64,000 nt of DNA from Membranipora membranacea (Eukaryota; Bryozoa; Gymnolaemata; Cheilostomatida; Membraniporidae), in assembly GCA_914767715.1 (NCBI GenBank), contig OU612070.1, positions 9,813,501 to 9,877,500 on the forward strand, given 5' to 3'. The position numbers were made by a program, and so were the translations under genes. Below the pieces are notes generated by a model, which was given only the letters and a program-made list of their open reading frames with translations, was not told where the DNA came from and ran no database searches. Below are positions 47,365 through 59,192 of this stretch, piece after piece. The first letter of the stretch is position 1. Every line of letters begins with the position of its first letter.

Positions 47365-47419
47365 TTGGGTGCTCTTCATCTATTTTCCTTCACTTGACAC
47401 TGCAATCAATAAGTATCAA

Positions 47420-47608
47420 ATGGCATCTTTCAAGTTTCCTGTCACTCCATGTCTGTCCAATGTAAATAAATTGCTGGAAAAACTGATGACGCAATGTTTT
47501 ATGACGCAATCTTTTATAGTTATGGGGTTTGATTTCACTACCGGCTGTATGTTCAGAAGTGTTTGTGACATTATCTACGTCATGACAGAGCAAATACAAC
47601 AACAGTGA
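47420..47608 (+). CDS. 62-residue hydrophobic ORF behind a TATA box, copy 3
   Basis: MASFKFPVTPCLSNVNKLLE to EQIQQQ, same length as copy 1. Confidence 0.35.
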   Translation: MASFKFPVTPCLSNVNKLLEKLMTQCFMTQSFIVMGFDFTTGCMFRSVCDIIYVMTEQIQQQ

Positions 47609-47689
47609 TGCAACAAGCAAGAGTTAAAACCGTCGCTGCTATTGAGACTGCAACAAACAAACTTTCCAACTTTACCAACACATCACATC

Positions 47690-47848
47690 ATGACAGCTTT
47701 GAGCTATTTACCTGCCAGCTACGTGCCACACCTACCGAAGTCAGCTAAAGTAATCTTGGCACTAACGCATCTGCTGTTAATAATAATGCTATTCGTACTA
47801 CAACTACAAAATATTAAATCTGGTAGTCTCAATTCTCACTCCTGTTGA
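47690..47848 (+). CDS. 52-residue ORF with one membrane segment, copy 3
   Basis: MTALSYLPASYVPHLPKSAK to SLNSHSC. The only other intact copy is at 2613-2771. Confidence 0.25.
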   Translation: MTALSYLPASYVPHLPKSAKVILALTHLLLIIMLFVLQLQNIKSGSLNSHSC

Positions 47849-48297
47849 TCCCCTCTGCCTTTTCATAAGCTGTTGGTTACGCTCAAAGACTAATGTTACT
47901 TTATTTAGCAACATATTTTTGTGTGACCAAACTGTCCCTTGAGATGTTGAAAGTTGTTAAATGATATATCATCTTCTCTCTGATAGCTACATGAAAACTA
48001 AAATAATTGAATGATAACAATATTCAACATATTATTATATATAACCAATGTTATATATGGTGTCCACATATTACAAAGAGGTATAAAGAGAGACTGTAGA
48101 GACATCAAAAGTACCGTACTAGATTAATGCTCTATGATGAGGATGATTACTAGACTAGATTATCGATACTCTAGCATGATGAACTAAATTTACATCTCCA
48201 GCTCATATGTTTCTGTTTTGTGGCTCGAGTTTCAATTAATATTATTATCAAATTCATCTGACGCATTGCGGCATCTTATGTGTCATTTATGACTTAA

Positions 48298-49678
48298 GGT
48301 AATGTCAAAGACCGATCCGAATATCAACATATCATATACCGTTGGAAAGCTGCCGAGCTACTGAAAATGAATAGCTGAACAAAAACTTGATTTGATGACG
48401 TTGTGTCATTTTAGGGAGGAAATGAGGCAGAAAACGCTCTTTTTGTCAATGCAGATGGAGGAGCCAAATTAATTGCAAAAAATTTCAAAACATGTGGAAT
48501 GTATACTTAGAGATTGCGTTCATCGTAAAATTTGATTTTCTCTGATATATGACTAGTCTAAATTGACTTTTTACGTCACGCCATACAGCGCATTTCTTTT
48601 GTGAAGCAGTGCAAATATGTGAAATTTCAATCATCAATTCACAACAGATCATAGGCTCGAATCAAAATTAATTATGATTTTCTCTTAGAGTACTCTTCAA
48701 ATGTCATACACATTGACTTTCAAAAAATTAGCTTGCATATTGCAATGACAGTAGACTCTCGAATACGGCTAATACTTTCACCACCTTTGCATAACGCCAA
48801 ACATGCTGTCCAAATAACCATTATTGTGGCCAAACAAAGTTTTTTTTAAAGTTCTCACATACGAAGCCGCTTTCATTAACCATGGTGCCCACAGGAAATG
48901 CCAACATAATTTTTTCATTGCATCTTCATTTATCTTGAATTTAACACAAAAGAATGCCAAAAAACAGCTATTTTTAGGGACTTTTGAGGTCTTTTTAGGG
49001 ACTTTGGAGGTGTTTTTTGGCATTCTTTTGCGTTAAATTCAAGAAAAATGAAGATGCAATGAAAAATTGTCTTGGCATTTCTTGTGTGCACCATGGTTAA
49101 TGAAAGCGGCTTCGTATGTGAGAACTTTAAGAAAAACTTTGTTTGGCCACAATAATGGTTATTTGGACAGCATGTTTGGGGTTACTCAAAGGCGGCGAAA
49201 ATATTAGCCGTATTCGAGAGTCTACTGTCATTGTAATATGCCAGCTAATTTTTTTAAAGTCAATGTGTATGACATTTGAAGAGTACTCTAAGAGAAAATC
49301 ATAATTAATTTTGATTCGAGCCTATGATCTGTTGTGAATTAATGATTGAAATTTCACATATTTTCACGGCTTCACAAAAATAATGCGTTGTATGGCGTGA
49401 CGTAAAAAGTCAATTTAGACTAGTCATATATCAGAGAAAATCAAATTTTATGATGAACGCAATCTCTAAGTATACATTCCACATGTTTTGAAATTTTTTG
49501 CAATTAATTTGACTCCTCCCTCTGCGTTGACAAAAACAGCGTTTTTTGCCTCATTTCCTCCCTAAAATGACACAACGTCATCGATTCAAGTTTTTGTTCA
49601 GGTATTCATTTTCAGTAGCTCGGCAGCTTTCCAACGGTATATGATATGTTGATATTCGAATCGGTCTTTGACATTACC
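48298..49678. mobile_element. Foldback (long inverted repeat) transposon with TTAA target site
   Basis: Two arms of about 670 bp (48298-48966 and 49011-49678) are near-complete inverted copies of each other, joined by a 44-bp loop that itself holds a doubled TTTTTAGGGACTTT motif. The ends GGTAATGTCAAAGACCGAT and its complement are each flanked by TTAA, the target duplication typical of piggyBac-type elements. There is no transposase frame; open frames in the arms mirror each other. It is absent from copies 1 and 2, so its arrival post-dates the duplication. Confidence 0.92.
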
Positions 49679-49715
49679 TTAATGCAATTTATATATATAT
49701 ATATATATATAAATG

Positions 49716-49770
49716 TAATGTGATGTTTTTATATATATTATATATATATATATATGTATACATCACATTA
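49716..49770. repeat. Small AT-rich inverted repeat next to the foldback
   Basis: TAATGTGATG and CATCACATTA flank a TA-rich core. Together with the foldback it belongs to about 1.6 kb (48282-49861) not found in the other units, so the foldback may have landed in an earlier small insert. Confidence 0.6.
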
Positions 49771-49861
49771 AATATATCTTTACAGGAAGTTGTGTTCAAA
49801 ATTTATGATCGGAATCATCCCTTTTCAATTCCCCATCGCCTAATTTACCTAGAAATTTTAC

Positions 49862-50764
49862 ATGTGAGAATTAAATGTAAATTGCTTTTCACCTTTGATA
49901 AAAACATTCCAAAATCATTTCACATAATTGCAATAGAATCATTGTTGTTCCCCAAATAAGCGTTTGTGTGTTAAATATCATTTATCAAATAAATAAATAA
50001 TTACCATTATAAAACATGATTTAAATAAATGAATTTGAATAAATCTATTTCGTGTATTTATAAGACCTAGGTAATGTAGTGGAACTTGCTAAGGGGAAGC
50101 CTGGTTTCTCACTCCGCCAAAGTGTTACCTTGTGGGACTGAGGCCAGATCTTGTGAGAAGTCCAAGATGAACATGGCGAGTGAAATCTGCCGTTCATCCT
50201 GTAACTAGAGTACACACTGATACCTGAGTTTTCCCCACATGCTTAGTGAGAGGGCTACTCCAATTGTACAAAAGCTCAAATGATCTGAAACATGCTACTT
50301 TTTTGTCGACATGGAAAAGTAGCATACACTCATTTGAATCACAGTTAAAAACGCCCTGAGTTACACATAGCAATTATCACAAAATTTATTATGTAGTCGG
50401 AGGATAAGCTGTAGACCAAACAAAAAAGAACTAACAGTCACTATTTGGATTTCATTTGGACGTGTGTGCGATGCCCTCAGATTCGGATGTCTGTTGAAAC
50501 TAAGGTGCTTTGTTGCAAAAATAAATATTAGATAACTATGTGTGTCCTGCAATGTTTCAGTGAAAAATCTTGCAGCCTTAAACTAGGATAAAAAATGCGG
50601 TAGTTTTGAGTGTGTCAGAAAAGCACTGTAAATGTATTTAAATACTATAGATGTCAAGTCGTTTGCTTCTACAATTACTGTCAGCGTAAGATTAACGCAA
50701 ACCACGGCATCTCAGTGAAGGATAGCTTCACACTGTATCTGCTTGCGATCAAAAGGCTGACAGA
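49862..50764. other. Intergenic stretch before gene A, copy 3
   Basis: Equivalent of 3280-4299 but more diverged and about 200 bp shorter than in copies 1 and 2. No supported gene. Confidence 0.45.
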
Positions 50765-50979
50765 ATGAGGTACACTGCTCTGCCTTTTCTAATTGTATTC
50801 ATATCAGTATGCAAGGTAGGTTGGTGTATTGATGTATATATATACAGATTGATTCTCAGAATGGCTGGTGTTGAAAATTAGAAATGTTATAATCTCATCT
50901 TCTCGATTACTCTTTCTTTCCGCGGAAATCCTTCTGGATAACGTACTTCTGTACCAATCTTAGATGTTATTTCTCACAG

Positions 50980-51074
50980 ACCCGTACCTTATCACATACT
51001 ATGCAGTTCGGTCAACTGATGTGCGCTGTGTAGTAGAACTTCTGGAAGAATGGAAATCTGTACCATTGTCATAA
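50980..51074 (+). CDS. Candidate exon with ankyrin-like helix pair, copy 3
   Basis: PYLITYYAVRSTDVRCVV to WKSVPLS, same length and acceptor as the other copies. Confidence 0.4.
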
Positions 51075-51676
51075 GAATCTCAAGATATATAACTTATTTT
51101 AATATTCTTGTCTTTGTGGCCTATACTGTCTAAGGTCACAGTCAACAGTTGATTGGAGCCTTGTGTTTAGCTCCTGGCACCTTACATTTATGTATGACCT
51201 CTCACTTCTAGAATGCATTGTATTTACACTGCATACTAACCTTGTGATAAAATAATATAGGATATTGTTGTTTTATCAGTCAGTCCCACCGTCCTAGGGA
51301 TTGACACTACACACAAACAATGGCTTCCTCTATAAGCTTATTTTAACTTGCTCATTACATGAATTACAGGTCACCTGTTGTCGAGATGATAGGAGCCCGA
51401 CATCCAAAACAACAATTAAAGTGAGTTACATGTAAACAATGTTACCATCAACTTTGTTCAGATTTGTTCATGTCATGATATGTTTTGCCGATATTATCAA
51501 TATGTCAATCAGTGAAGTGTCGAAGAAAAAAGTCTTTCTTCTCATGGACAATTGTACATTTTGATATTCAATACTCAGTTACTTCCAATTGATCCCTTGG
51601 CAAAAACCTATCTACATTCTTAGCCCTGGCATCGCAGTGCATGCAAAATGATTTGATTTATTTTAATCTATAGGAC

Positions 51677-52041
51677 CATTCTGCGCATGCTCAGCTCTGG
51701 GCATGAGCTGATCTCTGCAAAATTGAGCCTCGGAATTCCGAAGCCATCTGATTGGCTACCTGCTCTGGTGGTATGCTCTTCAATGCGTGCGGAATTGATA
51801 TTGATAGTTATTCTCTCTTGTCACAATTAGCTGATTTTGATTGGCAGTTCATGCAGGGGCTATCCCATTCTCCCTGACTAAATTTTCTCTCAGGACCTAG
51901 ACTAAACTCATTGTTCTTGCACATGCGCAACTTAAAGTCACGCATGATTTATACTTAGCCTTACGACATCTACTTTGTGGTAACTATAGCCTAGTTTATC
52001 AGTGATCTACATGCCCAGTCAGATCATGAGAGTCAGTATGA
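51677..52041. mobile_element. 365-bp hAT-like non-autonomous element at a splice site
   Basis: Flanked by an exact 8-bp duplication TATAGGAC (51669-51676 and 52042-52049). The ends are imperfect inverted repeats sharing GGGCATG and ATCNCTG blocks. An 8-bp duplication fits hAT-type insertion. Copies 1 and 2 have a single TATAGGAC here. The duplicated bases include the AG acceptor of gene A's third exon. Confidence 0.7.
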
Positions 52042-52539
52042 TATAGGACGCCATCATATGCACAAGTCCTGGGCCTTCACCAACAAGCCAACCTCAGGTT
52101 GCTCAGAAACGTACACCGACACAAACATATATGTTTGTCTTCAAATCACTGATGAACCGCCAGCGACCACGAAGATTGAGACGAAGTATCTCAATGTGGA
52201 GCCGCAGATGTAACTTTTTGCAACCCGCGATATGCACGGCATGCAATGAGCAGAGTCAAGAGAGAATCTCTTTGGCCTGGGTTTTCAATAACTCATGGTC
52301 CCACATACAAAGTTCAAGGCCGTGCACAGTATGACCTTTCGGCGTTACACGCAGGTTATCAGTGTGATATACCGATGATGTATGAGAGTGGAATTCAGCA
52401 CAGCTACATAGGGAGGATGTTACCCCTGTAGTTAAGTACAGCAGAGGGTGCGGCTCGCACAGTGTTAGTGACACCATGAATTGTAGGATTGTAGCTCTGT
52501 AGGTTATTTGTGCTTGACAGTCATATCAAGCAGCTGTGG

Positions 52540-52545
52540 AATAAA
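52540..52545 (+). promoter_or_regulatory. Polyadenylation signal of gene A, copy 3
   Basis: AATAAA, now only 23 nt past the ancestral stop because the 3' flank is shortened. Confidence 0.35.
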
Positions 52546-53426
52546 GGTGTGAAGCTTCAAAAATACCTTGATTGACTTACATGGATATGGAGTTAGATAT
52601 ATTTATAATAAAACTGTCTTGAAGATATAACAGTTTGTATTCTGTGTAACTTTATGTATTATTATATCACAGCGAGCTGGATGTTACATTTTGCTTGTTA
52701 GCTTGTGCGATGAGAAGTGAATATTATAGTATCACAGTAAAGTATTAAATTTTCCAACCACCATTTAGTAGTGACTTATGATTTAATTTTTAAATCCAAT
52801 CAAAATTTTCTTCCTTTGTATGTATGTACCTTTATTATGTACCTGTATTATCTCAAAGGAGTGATTGAGAAACAAAAAGATGTTTTGCCTGCAGTAAAGA
52901 ATGTTAATAAGAATGCTGATATCTAAAACTGTAAATGATTGCAGATAAAACAATTTGTAGTTTACATAGAATACAAAAATACAAAAAATGTAGAAAATAA
53001 GCTAAAAGAGTGATTTATTCAAAATACTGATAGCCTGAGATCTAAAACAGCCTCTACGGGTATTAATGCGGTGGCGTAGAGACTTAAAAAGACCAGATGC
53101 TATAGCATGTCGAAGGAGAGTAGAGGGTTAGGTGCATTGGCGGCCACCATTATAAAGGATTCCTGTAGCTTATGATACCACGAAAATTTAGAATACAAAC
53201 ATGTACATCACCGATCAACAACAAATGTTCATAGTAAGCTTTATTATGAAGAGATAGAATTTTAGGTTTGACTGTGTATTATTGTGAAACTTGCGCTCTC
53301 ATATTCAAGGAGGGGATGATTCTATACTTAGTACAGCAACTGATCACTCATCCTGCTCATGTAATACCTGGTGACTTGAAACTTGCCACTTCCTGCTTAC
53401 AATAGCATGGGTTGCTAAATTTACAG
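52546..53426 (+). other. Stretch before the isolated terminal exon, copy 3
   Basis: No supported gene; equivalent of 5794-6670. Confidence 0.45.
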
Positions 53427-53572
53427 AGAAAATTGTCAATGAGATCCTGTGCTCTTCATTCTCCACAGCTATGGATGTGCGAAACCGGTATGAGAAGTAC
53501 TGCATACCACATGAGCTGATCCCCGATGCTCACCCAGGCTTCCACTCAGTACAAAGGCACACTGTAGATTAG
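53427..53572 (+). CDS. Isolated C-terminal exon, copy 3
   Basis: 146 nt, KIVNEILCSSFSTAMDVRNR onward to TAG; differs from copy 2 by S to P and a silent change. Confidence 0.5.
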
Positions 53573-54010
53573 GCAACCCTGTGGCTAGCAAAATAAAGGG
53601 GAGTATAACTCTACAATAATGAATGATGTCATTGGAATGATAGCAGAGTGTCACACAATGTGCCATAACATTTTTTGATCAGCGATGCCATAAAATGGAA
53701 AGGGAATAATGTGTTAGTCCGCTGGCATGTGATATTGATACTGGGTTTGGCTCCCTGAATTAAACAGAATAACTAATTATATACTGGAGAAAGCTGCGAT
53801 ACGGTGAGTCTGCTTTTGCAGGCGTTTTCTATGTCTACCTTTGTATATTTGTCGGATGAGAACCATACGTACATTGGAAAATTACCGTTGGTTTTGTTAT
53901 CTCTGGCTATAAATAATTATTGTGAAATTTAGAAGCAAGCCTATGTCTTTACTTGAATTCAAACACTACCACACCATCTACATAATATTCATATTCATCG
54001 TTACTTGCAG

Positions 54011-54072
54011 ATATTTTGCAACTAAAGCAGGAGAAGTCTTCTGAACCGACAACAGAGCGGCTATTCTTCTGA
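54011..54072 (+). CDS. Short terminal exon P1, copy 3
   Basis: ILQLKQEKSSEPTTERLFF and TGA after TTACTTGCAG. Confidence 0.3.
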
Positions 54073-54351
54073 AGCCCTAGGAGCCAAAAAGGGTCAGACT
54101 ATTCAGCTGCTAACCCGTACCTGGTGAGAACATTACTATTAAGATTAAGATTACGATTGTGATCCCAGCGTCGGACGGTTTACTTGCAAATTATATCATT
54201 ATTTTCCTAGCAGCGACACTAAGGCAATGTCGCTATAATATCTTTTGACGAAGAGTTTGAAGGTGTACTACATTGAACGCCCAATTTAATGCAAAGATAC
54301 CTCCTAGAAAATAGGTGAATAAATACTGTGTATTGGTTTGTTAGGTAGCTT

Positions 54352-54368
54352 CCCCCCCCCCCCCCCCC
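54352..54368. repeat. Poly-C tract, copy 3
   Basis: A run of 17 C. Confidence 0.95.
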
Positions 54369-54602
54369 ACCTGAACAAAGCTTGTCAACTCTTGCGAGCG
54401 AGCCATCGAGAAGAGAGTTGTCCACACTTGAAACTGTTTAACACGCTCTTAAATCCAAACAAAGCTTGTAAAGACAGGCTATCTCACACTATACGTTATT
54501 TCAATTTCAGTATGTCTGAATAAACCAAACCAAATATGGGTTTTATGTTGACAATGTACTCTACATGTGATCCTCAAGTCAATGGCCCTGGAAACCATGA
54601 GA

Positions 54603-54674
54603 TCCTGGAAACACTGGAAACCCTGAAAACCCTGGAAACCCTGGAAACACTGGAAACCCTGGAAACCCTGGAAC
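54603..54674. repeat. 9-bp minisatellite, copy 3
   Basis: About eight CTGGAAACC units, the longest allele. Confidence 0.9.
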
Positions 54675-55376
54675 CTTGAAACTTCAGCCGTTGGAAACCT
54701 GGTAAAAAGTAAAGAATTATGAGAGAGGGAGGGCACCCTGTGTCAACTCGCCATCAATAGGTGAGTCAGCAATTATTCTTAGATATCCAGTCTTTTCTAG
54801 AGGAGTGAATGTTGGCTTGAATTTAGTTTAGGTATTTTGGGGGTAACTTACCATTGTTAGCTAGCTACTAAATTTTGGAAATTATTATAAAGCAAAATTT
54901 TTGCTAGTCTTGAATGAATTGAGCTATTTCAATTAAAGCAAACTGGCTAACAGGATGGGGTTCCTAAGAGAATGGGCGATGTTATTCTAACCAAATCATA
55001 GCTATCACTTTGCTCAAAATCCTCGGACCGTTGGTCTTTCAATTGGAAAAAATAGTTCAATCGGAATTTTCTGTTGTTCCATCAATGAGTGAGCTAGTGA
55101 GAAGGTGATCCTTGGCAGGTCTTGCTCACTCAACTGTGATTTTGGCGGATTTCATTTGAAATACCCTTCAGAAAAGTCCTGCGCTTCCTTACTTTTAGAA
55201 CGACACAAGCCATGGTTCAGTTTCCCTCTGTCATTTCAGCATGCGAACACAATCACAACAATACTGATAGTGAATGTTGTGACAATGATCGCCTATCTAC
55301 TTCATGGCATTGCATTGCAAATAACTGATCCCAATCACTGTGAATAGAAGAATCTTCACACTATCTCGCCATCTAC

Positions 55377-56487
55377 ATGAGAAGTAAATCCAATCCTAAT
55401 GACCGAGTAAGATGCGACCAGAAATGGGTGAGTTTATTCTCTTCTGTTCAATAGGTAGTATTTCTGGTGATATCCTACTGATCAATGTACCATAACCATA
55501 CTCACAAGGCTGGAGTGGCAGCACAGATTATTAGCTATCATTCTTACCCCCTCTGCTTCAACTGTTCACCGATTCATTGATGAGATTTTTGAGTATAAAT
55601 CCAACAATAAATGTTGTTGTATTTAGGCCTCCTTCTAAATTGAAATAGATACCAGGCCTGTATTTCAAGGGGAAGCTGAATAGAATGGCCTAAAAACATT
55701 ATAATTGAATAATCTATGGCGGCTCTGTGATTTCCATTTGTTATTTACATACCTTAACCCTCTTAATGATGCTTTGAACTGCTTATTTTTGCCTCCCTAC
55801 ATATTTCTAAAGTATGGCCCTGCGATAGAGAAATCTATGACTGACCAATGTTGATTAGTAGTGTAACAATGTTGATTATTGCAGCATATCAATAGCATCT
55901 GGGTCACACTCTGAGAAGGCAGGGCTCAATCCCACACACTAGTTTGGGTTGGGCACCTGAAGGGAAAAGGAGACGTGGGAGATCCAAGAAGACCTGGAGG
56001 ATGACAGCTCTTGATCAGTTGGAGACTTTTGGCATCAAATCCTGGAGCGAAAGATCGGTCGAGATGGAGGGAGCATGAGACGAATATACTGGCACAATAA
56101 TCCAGTAGGAATCCTGCAACCTATGTGAAGTAAGTGATCAATAGTATAGCGCGTACTCAGAAGTCCATTGCCATGTTATACCACCATCTTGAGGGTTTGC
56201 CATGACAGGCTGTTAAGGGTGGATGGGTGTCCCCCTCCCATCTACCCACCCCTGACAGCCTGCCCAGGTTACTTGAAGATACTCAATCAAATTGCTTGTT
56301 CGCTTCGGTTTGGATGTGATGGAGAACAATCCACATAAACATATCACCTCACATTGTGTTTCTCTATTTTCAGACAAGGTCACATATAGACATGCAATGG
56401 TACAAATATTTTTCGGTCTATAGTACAATTAAAGGACAACGGGAGTGGCCAATCCATCTTGAGGGAAGATCACTTCCAACTGCATAA
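55377..56487 (+). CDS. Gene C, two exons, copy 3
   Basis: The first exon has lost five bases that include the acceptor AG; a frame from ATG at 55377 (MRSKSNPNDRVRCDQKW) still reaches the gtgagt donor after 55427. The second exon, 56374-56487, is full length, ending EGRSLPTA and TAA. This copy could begin at that ATG or be a pseudogene. Confidence 0.3.
55953..56078 (+). mobile_element. LINE reverse transcriptase C-terminal tail, copy 3
   Basis: KRRRGRSKKTWRMTALDQLE; same remnant, with the GRPK block changed to GRSK. Confidence 0.5.
56214..56274. repeat. GC-rich inverted repeat, copy 3
   Basis: Same hairpin as 9114-9174, with a weaker left arm (GACAGGCTGTTAAGGG). Confidence 0.6.
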
Positions 56488-56904
56488 CACTAAAACTTGT
56501 AGGTTAGTGATGGCCATGACAGACAAAAGCAAGCCTTTGTACAACAAGCTGTTTTCTATGTGATATCCCATAACTCCCTTTATTTTACTGGATGAACTGA
56601 TTTGTCACTTTCATGAGACTGGGCAGCAGAATAAAGTGCCTAAGAAAAAGATGAATACTGAAATCTGATGATATTTTCGGATTCATGACCGCACACTGTC
56701 AATTTACTTTCTGGTAGCGTGAGAATCAATGGGGCTAGAATTAAGCGGCTTGTTAACAAAACGATCAGCCAGCAGAATAATGATGAATCTTTACCCAATC
56801 ATCACAAATACCAGCATCTAAAAGGTAGCCGTTATAGATGGTCCTTGTGCCAGTAGTCCCAACATTATGAAGTTAATGTGAAAGTCTGTCTTCTCCTTCT
56901 TTAG

Positions 56905-57040
56905 GTTTTGAGGAGAATACCAAAATACCCGTGGGTCAATCAGGCGAAGACCTAAGACGTTGATGTTGAGCTAAATGATTGCTTGTGAATATGTTATGAT
57001 GGACTATCCAACACATCAGTCAAAAGACAAACATCCTTAG
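56905..57040 (+). pseudogene. Paralogous exon P2, copy 3
   Basis: 136 nt between CTTCTTTAG and gtaaga; stops as in the other copies. Confidence 0.35.
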
Positions 57041-57243
57041 GTAAGAAACTCATATTTAAGAGTGTATTAGGAAAGTCATAGGGTTGATATTTTGTCAGGC
57101 ATGGGTGTCACTGACAGACACCAGCAACTTAAAAGGTATATCTTTAATTGCAAATGCAAGAGACACCCTTTAAATCTTGATAAAAGATGAGTTTAATCTG
57201 TGTGGAATTGTAGCTTTGAGCTTGTAGGCTCAGTGAAGTTGTT

Positions 57244-57432
57244 ATGCCTTGTATGCACATTGACAAGGAAGGACAAACCGCTTCTCAAAGAGCAATTTTA
57301 CATGTTTGTTTCCTATTTCTCTTTGTTTTGTATGAATGTGTTGACTCCTTTGTGAATATATTCAGCAGTATTATGCGGACAATAATAAAAGAGAGCAAAT
57401 GTTGTCCCCATGAGTTCCTAAAACAGTTCTAG
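57244..57432 (+). pseudogene. Signal-segment ORF, copy 3 (frameshifted)
   Basis: Starts MPCMHIDKEGQTASQRAILH like copies 1 and 2, then a four-base loss after VDSF moves the frame, giving a longer unrelated tail. Confidence 0.35.
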
Positions 57433-57907
57433 TGTTATTTTCAAACCTTTAGCCACACTGTCAATCATTTTTCTGGTAGCATGAAACCATCGGTGGATAC
57501 TAAATAGTCCATATGTTGAGAGCTGAAGAAAGAGGACTTTTCCATTACTCGTCACCAAAGAAGCAAGAAAAAGCAGACACCAGGCTCCCGCTGATTGATT
57601 GGTTAACAAGTCTGCTGTTTCTTCTGCTTGCACCTTTTATTTTACAACCAATCTTGTTACAATGAATGATGAATACGTTCTCATGGAGACCATTATTTAA
57701 CATAACTGTTGTATTTGAGTTTCTTGACGACCATCCAAGATCATGGCAGTTTAACATTCATCAAGGGTTTTTTCATCACTGTTGTTATATTTGATTGTTA
57801 GTCCCCCTGATGAATTAATCATAATATTGTGCAAAGTAAAAATTGCATTAGTTAGATAGTCATTATACTGGGATGCAATTGAGAAGTGATTTTCTGTTCT
57901 ACTTTAG

Positions 57908-58036
57908 TTTTAGGATTAGGTGAGAAATCAAAGGGAGTTAATCAGAAGAACACCCGAGTTGATGATCTCAATAATTATGTGTGACTGTATTATGATGGAC
58001 GATTCAAGTCAGCTGTTGAGAAACTACCGTTCTTTG
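57908..58036 (+). CDS. Paralogous exon P3, copy 3
   Basis: 129 nt. LGLGEKSKGVNQKNTRVDD, LNNYV, TGA, then open to the donor in phase 1, as in copy 2. Confidence 0.35.
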
Positions 58037-58180
58037 GTGAGAAACTTATTACTTTTATGGTTAATGGTAGTATATATCCCATTATCATCCACTGATAATC
58101 ATCATGAAAAAAGTTGGGCAGGCAGAGTTAAGAGTAATGAAATTCGAGATCGGAGCAAGAAACCTTTTAAAATTTGCTAA
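57992..58180 (+). CDS. Small signal-anchor ORF, copy 3
   Basis: MMDDSSQLLRNYRSLVR, hydrophobic NLLLLWLMVVYIPLSS, then a basic tail ending KKPFKIC. The gtaatt donor of copies 1 and 2 is changed to gctaat, so the frame stops in place. Confidence 0.3.
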   Translation: MMDDSSQLLRNYRSLVRNLLLLWLMVVYIPLSSTDNHHEKSWAGRVKSNEIRDRSKKPFKIC

Positions 58181-58235
58181 TTTTTTCCTCCTGTGGTCTG
58201 TTATATACCTTGCATCAGTAAATCTTTGTTTTCAG

Positions 58236-58328
58236 TCTGAAATGTAGGTAACAGCTACTAGCAACTACTAGCAGCTTCGTCCAACAAAACTTAAAAGCTG
58301 AAGAGAGAGGAATTTATGGAGCAAGACT
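58236..58328 (+). pseudogene. Small exon (SEMEV), copy 3 with stop
   Basis: Corresponds to 11067-11159, but the fourth codon is TAG and nearby bases are duplicated. Confidence 0.4.
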
Positions 58329-59192
58329 GAAACTTGATGTAAGACAATACTTCACATCGCAATGATTAGTCTAACACAGTTTCTCTGTTGCCCACTGAAA
58401 TGGCTTTTGAGACAACTTGTTTGTTCCAAATTGTTTGATTTGATATTGTAGACTTACAAGATCACATATTCTTACGGGCTAAAGGTTTAATGTAACCATA
58501 TTCACGAAAAAGGTCTTGCTAACTAATCTTATGCATTACTCAGTAAATAAAAGGTAGCTTTAATTTTTGTTTCAGGTTGATCACCATAACAGATGCTTTG
58601 TACGATGATGACAGCATCAGCAAATATCAACTCTGCAGTTCTGATGGTGCCATAATTCTGAAGGCGCCATAAAGCACTCACCACCTCATAGTTACGCTGT
58701 GTGGTGAGGTACCGTGATATAAATTTAACATTTTTAATTAATTTCTTTTTAATTTTTGTGTTTGAGACCTCTGACTAAGTGTAGGGAATGTAACACAAAC
58801 ATCATGCCTCTCTGCAAGTAAAGTAGTTACCCTTCCAGACAAGTATCACCTGAAACCTAATTTTGCTATCAACAAGATAGTAAAATTAGAAGATTTAATA
58901 TAATTGTTGACCATAAAATGAATCCTCGTAACTATTATCAGTCCAACCAGCCACATTAATTGACTATAGTCAGTTGTATTGAGAGTGACTTTCAAGACAA
59001 GGAGCAGTGTGAGTTTATTGACCTTAGAGAAATTCTTCATACGTAATGAGCAGATACAAACTATCATAGCTTATGACAATCCTGACTAGATTTGTGAGAC
59101 CGGTCCTAGGACTTGAGACAAAACATGACAATGGACAATAAAGTACTGGCGATACAGGATCTGATAAGTTCACACTACAATTCTGTCATAAT

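Larger units (their letters stand above)
50765..52517 (+). pseudogene. Gene A, secreted basic protein, copy 3 (multiple lesions)
   Basis: Exons 50765-50815 (MRYTALPFLIVFISVCK) and 51370-51420 (VTCCRDDRSPTSKTTIK) are intact. The third exon, from 52047, has an in-frame 18-bp gain (PQVAQK), then 26 bp missing within WSRRCN..., which shifts the frame, and a further one-base loss near the C-terminus. A transposon of 365 bp sits exactly at the third exon's acceptor. The conservative changes in the signal peptide (M/I, I/V, V/A) suggest past selection. AATAAA follows at 52540. Confidence 0.5.

Noticed and set aside
48778-49036. Overlapping frames in the middle of the foldback element
   Set aside because: They are mirror readings of the inverted arms and the doubled loop motif, with no transposase motif.
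54479-54736. Minus-strand protein with FQGFQGFQ repeats
   Set aside because: It is the 9-bp CTGGAAACC minisatellite read in one frame; repeat number varies between copies.
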